This document shows, one piece after another, positions 54,982-62,023 of a DNA stretch of 62,023 nucleotides; positions within the stretch are counted from its first letter, which is position 1; every line of letters starts with the position of its first letter. A program made the translations under genes and the position numbers. The stretch is from Candidatus Aphodovivens avistercoris. Lineage in GTDB: Bacteria; Actinomycetota; Coriobacteriia; Coriobacteriales; Eggerthellaceae. The notes under the pieces are model-generated. The model had not been told where the DNA came from. It saw nothing but the letters and a program-made list of their open reading frames with translations, and made no database searches. The stretch is from positions 1 through 62,023 of the forward strand of contig DVIW01000037.1 of assembly GCA_018710945.1 (NCBI GenBank). Direction: 5' to 3'.

Positions 54982-56094
54982 TCAGGCAGCCTGGTCCCCG
55001 CCAGTCGCGCCGTCCTGCGCGCCCGCGTCAGCGGTGCCGCCATCGGCATCCGTCGTGGACCCCGCGGACGAACCGGGATGCTCTTCCTTCCATTTCTCCA
55101 GGTAGGCGTTGAAGTCGACGGAAGCGGTGGGGATGCCGCCGCCCTCCTGGGTGAACTCAACCGGCTCGCCGTCCACCGTGACGGAGATGAGGTCGGTCGT
55201 CCACGTGGCGAGCGACCACGTGCCCGTCACCTCAACCGTCTCGGAGGCGCCGGCCTCCAAATACACCGGCTCAGCCGCGCCGCCGTCGGTGGACACCTCC
55301 GCGTAGACGTCCTGTCCCGCGGCCACCTTGTACTCCACCGTCACGCTCGTCGGTGGCGTGGCGACGGCAGGCTGCTCGGCAGCGTCTTCGCTGTCCTCGC
55401 CGGTCTGAGTGGTGTCGGTGAGCCCGGTGATGGGCACGGTGGAAAGGTCCTCGGTCTGCTGGCCGCCCTTGGGGCCGAACACCAGAAACGCGATGACGAC
55501 GAGCAGCACCAGAATGACTGCGCCCGCGATGATGAAGGGCAGCTTCGACTGCACCGCGCCGGCGTTCTGCGGCCCGGCGTAGAAGTTGGTGTACTGGGAG
55601 TTCGGCAGCGCCGTGTGGCGGCTGGGGTGCAGCCGGTCGGACTGGCGGGTGCGCGCCATGGGCGGCGCGTCGTACTCGCCGCGCGAGAACGTGCGGCGGT
55701 CGTCGTAGAGCGTGCGCCCCAGCGCATTCTGCCGCGGCGGGCGCTCCTCGGCGGCCGGCGGGGCAGAACGCCGCTGGCCGGACCCCGTGCGCGGACGACG
55801 CGGGCCGCCCTCGCTGTCGGGAACCGCGCCGGAGCGCGCCTTGCCTACCTGGAACGCGTAGGCGGCGTCCAAATACATCCGCGTGATCTCGGAGGGGTTC
55901 AGCCCCACCAGGCGCGCGTAGGCGTTGATCATGTTGCGGGCGTAGCCGCGCGGGGGCATGCGCGAGAAGTCCTCGGCCTCGATGGACCGCAGGATGTCGG
56001 GACGGATGCGCAGCTGGCGCGCCACGGAGGCGACGTCGAGCCCCTGGTGCTCGCGCGCCTCGCGCAGGATGGCTCCGAACGTTAGCTGTGCCAT
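54982..56094 (-). CDS. RodZ-like HTH membrane protein
   Basis: 370 residues. The N-terminal cytoplasmic HTH (about 3-70: GAILREAREHQGLDVASVAR, then LRIRPDILRSIE) is followed by a long basic, Arg/Pro-rich linker. One membrane helix (LPFIIAGAVILVLLVVIAFL, about 190-212) and an extracellular DUF4115-type beta domain (about 245-335) come next, then a Gly/Ala/Asp-rich tail. RodZ links MreB to the envelope to set cell shape. No mreB is in the window, so a shape or envelope-stress role is inferred. It follows ftsK by 4 bp. Confidence 0.9.
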   Translation of the reverse strand: MAQLTFGAILREAREHQGLDVASVARQLRIRPDILRSIEAEDFSRMPPRGYARNMINAYARLVGLNPSEITRMYLDAAYAFQVGKARSGAVPDSEGGPRRPRTGSGQRRSAPPAAEERPPRQNALGRTLYDDRRTFSRGEYDAPPMARTRQSDRLHPSRHTALPNSQYTNFYAGPQNAGAVQSKLPFIIAGAVILVLLVVIAFLVFGPKGGQQTEDLSTVPITGLTDTTQTGEDSEDAAEQPAVATPPTSVTVEYKVAAGQDVYAEVSTDGGAAEPVYLEAGASETVEVTGTWSLATWTTDLISVTVDGEPVEFTQEGGGIPTASVDFNAYLEKWKEEHPGSSAGSTTDADGGTADAGAQDGATGGDQAA

Positions 56095-56098
56095 GTCA

Positions 56099-58654
56099 TC
56101 ACTCCTCGGAAGCGTCGTTGGCTTCGAACGCCTTCAACGTCTCAAGCTCCATGGCGTCCACGAGCACCTCGCGCGGCTTGCTGCCGTTCGGAGGGCCCAC
56201 CACGCCCTTGTTCTCGAGCATGTCCATTATACGGCCTGCGCGGGAATAACCCACCTTCAGGCGGCGCTGGATGTTGGAGGTCGATCCCAGCCCCGTGGAC
56301 ACCACGATGTCGGCGGCCTCCCACAGAAGCGGGTCGTCGCTGGTGCCCGAACCGCCCGAGCCGTCGGGCTGCGAGTCGCCCAGCGTGATGAGGTTGGTTT
56401 TCAGGATCTCGGTGTGGTACTCCGGCTCGCCCTGCGCCTTGAGCGCCTCCACCACGGCCGAGATCTCCTCGTTGGACACGAAGCAGCCCTGCATGCGCTG
56501 GGGCTTGGCGTACTCGGGCTTGCTGAACAGCAGGTCGCCTAGGCCGATGAGCCGCTCGGCGCCCGGAGTGTCCAAGATCACGCGGCTGTCGATGCCCGAG
56601 GCCACGTTGAACGCGATGCGGTTGGTGATGTTGGCCTTGATGAGGCCCGTCACCACGTTGGTGGAGGGGCGCTGCGTCGCCACGATCAGGTGGATGCCCG
56701 CCGCGCGCGCCAGCTGCGCGATGCGGCTGATGGAGAACTCCACCTCCTTGCCGACGTTCATCATGAGGTCGGCCAGCTCGTCGATGATGATGACGATGTA
56801 GGGCAGCTTGTCGCCCCACTGGCGCTCGAAGTCCTCCCCCGCCTCCGCGGCGCGCTCGGCCTCGGCGGCCTCCCTCGCCGCGATCTCGTTGAACTGGGCG
56901 ATGTTGCGCGCGCCGGCCTTGCTGAACACCTTCAGGCGCCGCTCCATCTCGGCCACGCCCCAGGCCAGGGCGCTGGCGGCCTCCTTCGCCTCCGTGACCA
57001 CGGGCACGTAGAGGTGCGGGATGCCGTTGTAGGGCGTGAACTCCACGCGCTTGGGGTCCACCATGATGAAGCGGACCTCGGAGGGCGTGGCGCGCATGAG
57101 GATGGACATGATCATCGCGTTGATGGACACCGACTTGCCCGAACCGGTGGTGCCGCCGATCAGAAGGTGCGGCATCTTCGCCAGGTCGGTGACGATGTGG
57201 TGGCCCTCCACGTCCTCGCCGATGGCGATCTGCAAAGGGCCGGCGGGCGCGTCGCGCAGCACGTCGCCCAGAAGCACCGTGCGGCGCGTGCGGTTGGGCA
57301 CCTCGATGCCCACGTAGTTCGTGCCGGGGATGGGTGCGAAGATGCGCACGCCGGGCGCGGCCAGCGCCAGCGCGATGTCGGCCTCCAGCGCCGTCACGCG
57401 GCTCACGCGAACGCCGGCGGGCAGGTCCACCTTGAACAGGGTGACGGTGGGACCGGCCACCCAGCCCACCACCTCGGCCATGATCTTGAAGTCCTCGAGC
57501 GTCTCCTGCAGGCACTGGGCCGTGTCGCGCAGCTCGTCCTCGTTGTCCAGTGAGCGGTCCTTCGGGTCGGTGGACTTCAGCAGGTCGGGCGACGGAAGGT
57601 GGAAGCCGTCGGCATCGGCTTCGGGCCCATCCGCCGCAACGGGGGCCGCCGGCGCCGGACGAGAAGCGCGCTTCTCGGCAGGCGAGACGGCGCGCGGGGC
57701 CTCGGCGTCCTCGGCGGCGCGCTTGGCGCGGCCGAGCTTGCGCGTCATGCGGGCGGTCTCGCCCGCCACCGGCTCCACCGCAGAGGCGTCCGCCGGGCGC
57801 GCTTCAGCCGCGGCCGGCTCCAGCACCGCCGTCGTGCCGTCGAGCACCGCGGTCTTGCCGGAATCGCCCGCCTTGCGCCGCGTCGGGCGCCGCTTGCGGG
57901 AGCGCTCGGCGTCCGCGCCGGCCAGCGGCACGAAGCCCGCCGCCTGGTTCGCAGCCTCGTACGGCGGCGCGGGCAGCACGTCTTCGGCCTCGGCGCGCTC
58001 GCGCTCCTTCTCGGCCCGCCGCGCGCGCACGCGCTCGATGATGCCCGAAAACGAGAACCCGATAACCACGAAGCCGGCCACGGCCAGCCCCACCATCAGG
58101 ATGGCCGAGATCACCTGGCCCAAAAGCGTGAAGCCCGCCCAGGCGACGCCCGCGCCGATGTAGCCGCCGCGCGCGGCCAGCTGCTCGGGCTCGAACAGCG
58201 CCGAGGGCACGCCCTCGTCCCCCGGAGAGAACGGCGTGGTCAGCGCCAGCAGCACGAGCACAGCCAGAAGCACCATGCACAGCCCCACGGCGATGCGCGT
58301 GGGAACCCGCTCGCGGTCGAAGCGCACGAGGAAGCTCACGCCGCAGGCCAGCAGGAACACGGGCAGCAGGTAGGCGCCCAGCCCCAGCGTCAAGTGCAGC
58401 GCGGTGGACAGAAACGACGCCACCACGGCGTCGGAGGGCAGCACGGCGGCCACCATCAGCACCACGGCCAGCACGGCGAACACCACGCCGGCGATGTCGC
58501 GGCGCGTGCGCTCGTCGAAGATGCGCGCCTCGTCGGGCACGGCGGGCTCGGCGGGCTTGCGCCGCGCGTTCTTCTCGGCCGGCGACACCGCGCGCTTGCG
58601 GCTACCAGTACCGGAGGTCCTCTTCTTCGTTTCCTCGTTCGCTTTTCGGGCCAC
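56099..58654 (-). CDS. ftsK: DNA translocase FtsK/SpoIIIE
   Basis: 851 residues. Hexameric motor that pumps chromosomal DNA at the division septum. Four to five N-terminal helices (about 50-210), a charged Ala/Glu linker (about 215-360), and the motor with GGTTGSGKSVSINAMI (Walker A) and IVIIIDELADLMM (Walker B). The C-terminal gamma winged helix (YSRAGRIMDMLENKGVVGPP) reads KOPS-type sequences. GTG 58654 chosen with GAGGAG 9 nt upstream; GTG 58663 is the alternative. The linker is shorter than in E. coli. Confidence 0.96.
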   Translation of the reverse strand: MARKANEETKKRTSGTGSRKRAVSPAEKNARRKPAEPAVPDEARIFDERTRRDIAGVVFAVLAVVLMVAAVLPSDAVVASFLSTALHLTLGLGAYLLPVFLLACGVSFLVRFDRERVPTRIAVGLCMVLLAVLVLLALTTPFSPGDEGVPSALFEPEQLAARGGYIGAGVAWAGFTLLGQVISAILMVGLAVAGFVVIGFSFSGIIERVRARRAEKERERAEAEDVLPAPPYEAANQAAGFVPLAGADAERSRKRRPTRRKAGDSGKTAVLDGTTAVLEPAAAEARPADASAVEPVAGETARMTRKLGRAKRAAEDAEAPRAVSPAEKRASRPAPAAPVAADGPEADADGFHLPSPDLLKSTDPKDRSLDNEDELRDTAQCLQETLEDFKIMAEVVGWVAGPTVTLFKVDLPAGVRVSRVTALEADIALALAAPGVRIFAPIPGTNYVGIEVPNRTRRTVLLGDVLRDAPAGPLQIAIGEDVEGHHIVTDLAKMPHLLIGGTTGSGKSVSINAMIMSILMRATPSEVRFIMVDPKRVEFTPYNGIPHLYVPVVTEAKEAASALAWGVAEMERRLKVFSKAGARNIAQFNEIAAREAAEAERAAEAGEDFERQWGDKLPYIVIIIDELADLMMNVGKEVEFSISRIAQLARAAGIHLIVATQRPSTNVVTGLIKANITNRIAFNVASGIDSRVILDTPGAERLIGLGDLLFSKPEYAKPQRMQGCFVSNEEISAVVEALKAQGEPEYHTEILKTNLITLGDSQPDGSGGSGTSDDPLLWEAADIVVSTGLGSTSNIQRRLKVGYSRAGRIMDMLENKGVVGPPNGSKPREVLVDAMELETLKAFEANDASEE

Positions 58655-58692
58655 GGGCCCCACTCCTCACTGCTGCGTTTCTCGTGCGTTTC

Positions 58693-58731
58693 CCCGCCGC
58701 CCGCACCGCGCTGCGCTGCGCGGGCGGCGGG
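58693..58731. terminator. Hairpin between rnj and ftsK
   Basis: 12-bp perfect inverted repeat CCCGCCGCCCGC / GCGGGCGGCGGG with a 15-base loop, no T-run. It may partly terminate rnj or protect its 3' end. Confidence 0.5.
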
Positions 58732-58738
58732 TTGGAAG

Positions 58739-60604
58739 CTAGATCTCGACGATGTTGATGACGGCCAGCGGGCGCTGCTTGGCGCGGTCCCAGAGTATCG
58801 ACAGCACCGAGTCGCGCGCGGCCTTGCGCAGCTCCTTGATGCCGCCGCCGCGGCCCAGCTGGCGCTTGAGCGCGTTGCGCACCGCCGAGCGCACGTCGTC
58901 GGCCAGGTAGCCGTCGTCGCCGCCGGTGATGCCGTGCATCTCCACCTGCACCTCGCCCTTCAGCTCGCGCGTGGAAAGCGACACGGCGCAGGCCACGGCC
59001 GCCACGCCCTGGGTGCCCATCTCGGAGCGCTCGTTGAGCACGTCCTGGGAGGTGTCGCCCACCGACAGGCCGTCCACGAACACAATGCCGCTCTCCACCA
59101 CGGGGCCGCGCTCGACGCCGCGCGAGGACAGCACGAGGCTCTCGCCGTTCTCCAGAAGGAAGATGTTGTCGCGCGGCACGCCGGTGGCCTCGGCCAGGCT
59201 GGCGTGCGCCCGCAGGTGGGTGGCCTCGCCGTGCACGGGCATGAACGCGCGCGGCTGCACGATGGACAGCACGAGCTTCAGCTCCTCGGCGCCGGCATGG
59301 CCCGACACGTGCACCATCGCGCGGCTCTTGTCGTACACGTCCGCGCCGATCTTGGCCAGCGAGTTGATGACGCGCGTCACCGCCTTCTCGTTGCCGGGCA
59401 CCGGCGACGCGGAGATGATCACCGTGTCGCCCTGGTCGATCTCGATGGTCTTGTGCTCGCCGTTGGCGATGCGCGCCAGCGCCGAGAGCGGCTCGCCCTG
59501 GCTGCCGGTGCACATGACGACCACCTTCTCGGGCGGCAGCCCGCGCAGCTCGTAGGCGTCCACGATGTCGTCGTCGCTGATGTTGAGGTAGCCCAGACGG
59601 CGTGCGATGTCGGTGTTCTGCACCATCGAGCGGCCCGTCACCACCACCTTGCGCCCGTTGGCCACCGCCGCGTCGCAGATCTGCTGCATGCGGTGGATGT
59701 GGCTGGCGAACGAGGCGATGATGACGCGCCCCTTCGCCTGCGCGATGATGGGCCCCAGCGTCTTGCCCACCTCGGCCTCGGACGGCGTGAAGCTTTTCAC
59801 CTGGGCGTTGGTGGAGTCGCTCATCATCAGGTCCACGCCCATCTTGCTGAAGCGCGCCAGCGCCCCGAAGTCGGTGTGGATGCCGTCGATGGGCGTCTGG
59901 TCCAGCTTGAAGTCGCCGGTATGCAGCACGTTGCCGGCCGGGCTCTGGAAGAACACGCCCACCGCGCCGGGGATGGAGTGGTTCACGGCGAAGAACTCCG
60001 CGGTGATGCAGCCCAGCTTCACCTTGTCGCCGGGCTTGATCTCCACCAGCTTGGCGTTCTTGACGCGGTGCTCCTTGAACTTGCCCTCGATGAGACCCAG
60101 CGTCAGCTTCGTGGCGTAGATGGGCACCTGGCGGTCCAGGTCCTTCAGCAGGTAGGGCAGCGTGCCGGTGTGGTCCTCGTGCCCGTGGGTCACCACGATG
60201 CCGCGCAGCTTGTCGGCGTGCTCCAGCACGTAGGTGTAGTCGGGCAGGATCAGGTCGATGCCGGGATGGTCGTCGTCGGGGAACATCAATCCGGCGTCGT
60301 CCACGATCAGGTCGTTGCCGCACTCGAACACCGTCATGTTCTTGCCGATGGCGTCCAGGCCGCCCAGCGGGATGACGTTGAGCGTGGCCTTGGGGTCCTT
60401 CTTGGGCGAGGTGAAGTCGCGCTTGCCCTGGTTGCGGGCACCGCCCTTGCCGGCGGGCTTGCCCTCCTTGGTCAGCTGCGGACGCGTGCGGTCGATGCTG
60501 ACGTGCTTGTACGAGCGCGTGCCGCGGTCGTCGTCGCGGCGGCGCCGGGGACGGCGGCGCTCCTCGCCGGAGCGCTCGGGGGCCTCAGGGGTCGTTTGGT
60601 CCAT
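58739..60604 (-). CDS. rnj: Ribonuclease J
   Basis: 621 residues. Metallo-beta-lactamase RNase with endo- and 5'-exonuclease activity in mRNA decay and rRNA maturation. An Arg/Lys-rich N-terminal extension (about 1-70) precedes PLGGLDAIGKNMTVFE, the zinc motif THGHEDHTG, the beta-CASP domain (PVHGEATHL, HVSGHAG) and a C-terminal domain. Start ATG 60604 with AGGAAAC upstream; a longer frame crosses the dapA terminator and is rejected. Confidence 0.96.
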   Translation of the reverse strand: MDQTTPEAPERSGEERRRPRRRRDDDRGTRSYKHVSIDRTRPQLTKEGKPAGKGGARNQGKRDFTSPKKDPKATLNVIPLGGLDAIGKNMTVFECGNDLIVDDAGLMFPDDDHPGIDLILPDYTYVLEHADKLRGIVVTHGHEDHTGTLPYLLKDLDRQVPIYATKLTLGLIEGKFKEHRVKNAKLVEIKPGDKVKLGCITAEFFAVNHSIPGAVGVFFQSPAGNVLHTGDFKLDQTPIDGIHTDFGALARFSKMGVDLMMSDSTNAQVKSFTPSEAEVGKTLGPIIAQAKGRVIIASFASHIHRMQQICDAAVANGRKVVVTGRSMVQNTDIARRLGYLNISDDDIVDAYELRGLPPEKVVVMCTGSQGEPLSALARIANGEHKTIEIDQGDTVIISASPVPGNEKAVTRVINSLAKIGADVYDKSRAMVHVSGHAGAEELKLVLSIVQPRAFMPVHGEATHLRAHASLAEATGVPRDNIFLLENGESLVLSSRGVERGPVVESGIVFVDGLSVGDTSQDVLNERSEMGTQGVAAVACAVSLSTRELKGEVQVEMHGITGGDDGYLADDVRSAVRNALKRQLGRGGGIKELRKAARDSVLSILWDRAKQRPLAVINIVEI

Positions 60605-60671
60605 GGGTTTCCTATCGTTTCCTTTCCACTGCGCGGCGAAAAACGCGCCGCGCGTCCTCATACCGAACAAA

Positions 60672-60701
60672 CCGCAAAGCCCCTGGTGCGGGGCTTTGCG
60701 G
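60672..60701 (-). terminator. dapA terminator
   Basis: 12-bp perfect stem CCGCAAAGCCCC / GGGGCTTTGCGG with a six-base loop, followed on the minus strand by TTTGTT. It separates dapA from rnj. Confidence 0.9.
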
Positions 60702-60755
60702 CGATGCGCGCATATGGATGCAGGGGCTGCTCCGCCGCCGCTGTGCGGGTGCGCG

Positions 60756-61646
60756 CTACAGCACGCCCACCTCGCGCATGATGGCGGCCAAGCGCTCGGA
60801 CTGCTCGGGCGTGGCGTCCACCAGAGGCAGGCGCACGCCGCCCACCGGGAAGCCCGCAAGCTTCAGCGCTTCCTTCACCAGGATGGGGTTCGACGTTTCG
60901 AACAGGCCCTTCATCAGCGGCATGAGCCGCTCGTTGGCCGCTTCCGCCTCGTCCCAGCGGCCCTGGGCGCACAGATCCACGATCTCCTTCATGCGCGCGG
61001 GCGCCACGTTGCCGATGGTGGAGATCACGCCCACGCCGCCCAGCTTCATGATGTCGCAGGTGGCCGAGTCGTCACCGGAGTACACGGAGAAGCCCTCGGG
61101 CGCGCCCTCCACGATGGCGCGCACCTGGTCCATGTCGCCGGAGGCCTCCTTCACGGCCACGACGTTGGCGAACTCGCGCGCCAGGCGCAGCGTGGTCTCG
61201 GCGGTCATGTTCACCACGCAGCGGCCGGGGATGTTGTACAGGATGATGGGCAGCTCCACCGCGCCGGCGATGGCCTGGAAGTGGCGGTAGATGCCCTCCT
61301 GCGGCGGCTTGTTGTAGTAGGGCACCACGGCCATGAACCCGTCCACGCCCAGCTTCTGAACGTCGCGCGCGAAGTCGATGGTGTCCTCGGTGCAGTTGTC
61401 GCCCACGTTGGCGATGACGGGCACGCGCCCGCCCACCGCGGCCACGACGGCGCGGAACAGATCCATCTTCTGCGGGTAGAACACCGTGGGGCTCTCGCCG
61501 GTGGTGCCGCTGATGATGAGGGCGTCGCTGCCGCCTTCGACCAGGCGGTCGGCAAGCTGCTGCGCGCGGTCGAGGTCCAGCTCCAGCTTCTCGTTGAAGG
61601 GCGTCACCATCGCCGGGATCATCCGGCCGAAACGGGGTTCGGGCAT
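60756..61646 (-). CDS. dapA: 4-hydroxy-tetrahydrodipicolinate synthase
   Basis: 296 residues. Condenses pyruvate and aspartate semialdehyde in lysine and diaminopimelate synthesis. SGTTGESPT, the Tyr in YNIPGR and the Schiff-base Lys in AVKEASGD are in place. ATG 61646 has GAGGAGTGG upstream. dapB lies just upstream on the same strand. Confidence 0.96.
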   Translation of the reverse strand: MPEPRFGRMIPAMVTPFNEKLELDLDRAQQLADRLVEGGSDALIISGTTGESPTVFYPQKMDLFRAVVAAVGGRVPVIANVGDNCTEDTIDFARDVQKLGVDGFMAVVPYYNKPPQEGIYRHFQAIAGAVELPIILYNIPGRCVVNMTAETTLRLAREFANVVAVKEASGDMDQVRAIVEGAPEGFSVYSGDDSATCDIMKLGGVGVISTIGNVAPARMKEIVDLCAQGRWDEAEAANERLMPLMKGLFETSNPILVKEALKLAGFPVGGVRLPLVDATPEQSERLAAIMREVGVL

Positions 61647-61782
61647 CTTCCACTCCTCACCGCCTGGCAACCCAGGCTTATCTCGCTGCGGGACGGCGCC
61701 CGGCAGGCTGCATCGGATGCGCGCCGGCGCGCTGCCGGCTCGCATCCTGCGATTATCGCATGACGCAGCCGATCCTGGCCGG

Positions 61783-62023
<241 letters not shown>

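Noticed and set aside
57599..60781. 1060-residue rightward frame over ftsK and rnj
   Set aside because: Antisense shadow crossing two genes and two hairpins; no homology-like motif.

Overview
The window is high-GC DNA (visibly two-thirds G+C, strong G/C at third codon positions) with a gene set typical of an anaerobic gut actinobacterium of class Coriobacteriia, most likely family Eggerthellaceae (Eggerthella/Gordonibacter-like). The basis is gene content and codon style: menaquinone prenyltransferase, an Ech-type hydrogenase, phenylacetate-CoA ligase and indolepyruvate oxidoreductase, VanW and DUF1848 proteins, and SpoVS without other sporulation genes. Genus is inference only.

Layout, left to right. 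(1) 108-8160: degV facing a rightward housekeeping run ileS-lspA-rluD, hemH, coaBC. (2) 8267-14638: a tRNA-Pro(GGG) gene whose 3' end is the attachment site of a 6.3-kb lower-GC integrative element bounded by a perfect 49-bp direct repeat. It carries integrase, a zinc-finger protein, an excisionase-like HTH protein, a replisome-organizer-like protein, a terminase-small-subunit-like protein, small unknowns and one convergent cargo gene. (3) 15075-16013: a DUF1848 protein. (4) 16277-21750: a six-gene echABCDEF-type [NiFe] hydrogenase operon with nickel-ligand cysteines. (5) 21944-25033: a CDP-alcohol phosphatidyltransferase and a VanW cell-envelope protein. (6) 25089-33956: a symmetric aryl-acid cluster (paaK-ACT, dac, FHA, iorA-iorB-ACT-paaK), ending with gluQRS. 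(7) 34057-36115: membrane protein, menA and a divergent thioesterase. (8) 36112-39909: a decayed, gene-poor stretch with a frameshifted lipoprotein gene, a LysR remnant, a low-molecular-weight phosphatase, and MerR-type palindromes next to a merR gene with an internal 27-bp tandem duplication. (9) 39947-62023: a long, mostly leftward housekeeping block: dut, nrdR, an SOS divergon (lexA and an unknown small membrane protein), hflX-miaA-miaB-spoVS-GHKL-rny, recX-recA, a pgsA-cinA fusion, rimO, yajQ, rodZ-like, ftsK, rnj, dapA and the end of dapB.

How the parts may work together. Ech couples ferredoxin and H2 to an ion gradient. IorAB interconverts arylpyruvates and aryl-acetyl-CoA with ferredoxin, and the two PaaK-type ligases activate (or release) aryl acetates, with ACT proteins as likely aromatic amino-acid sensors. 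Ech and Ior therefore share ferredoxin as a currency. The hflX leader region carries a 9-codon upstream ORF encoding an LFVI sequence, close to the IFVI stalling core of the ErmC leader, followed by a perfect hairpin. This suggests antibiotic-responsive control of a ribosome-rescue GTPase. The lexA region shows two overlapping divergent promoters, each with a perfect GAAC-N4-GTTC box in its spacer, which predicts that the small membrane protein is a new SOS effector. The tRNA-Pro element has the gene set of a minimal phage satellite.
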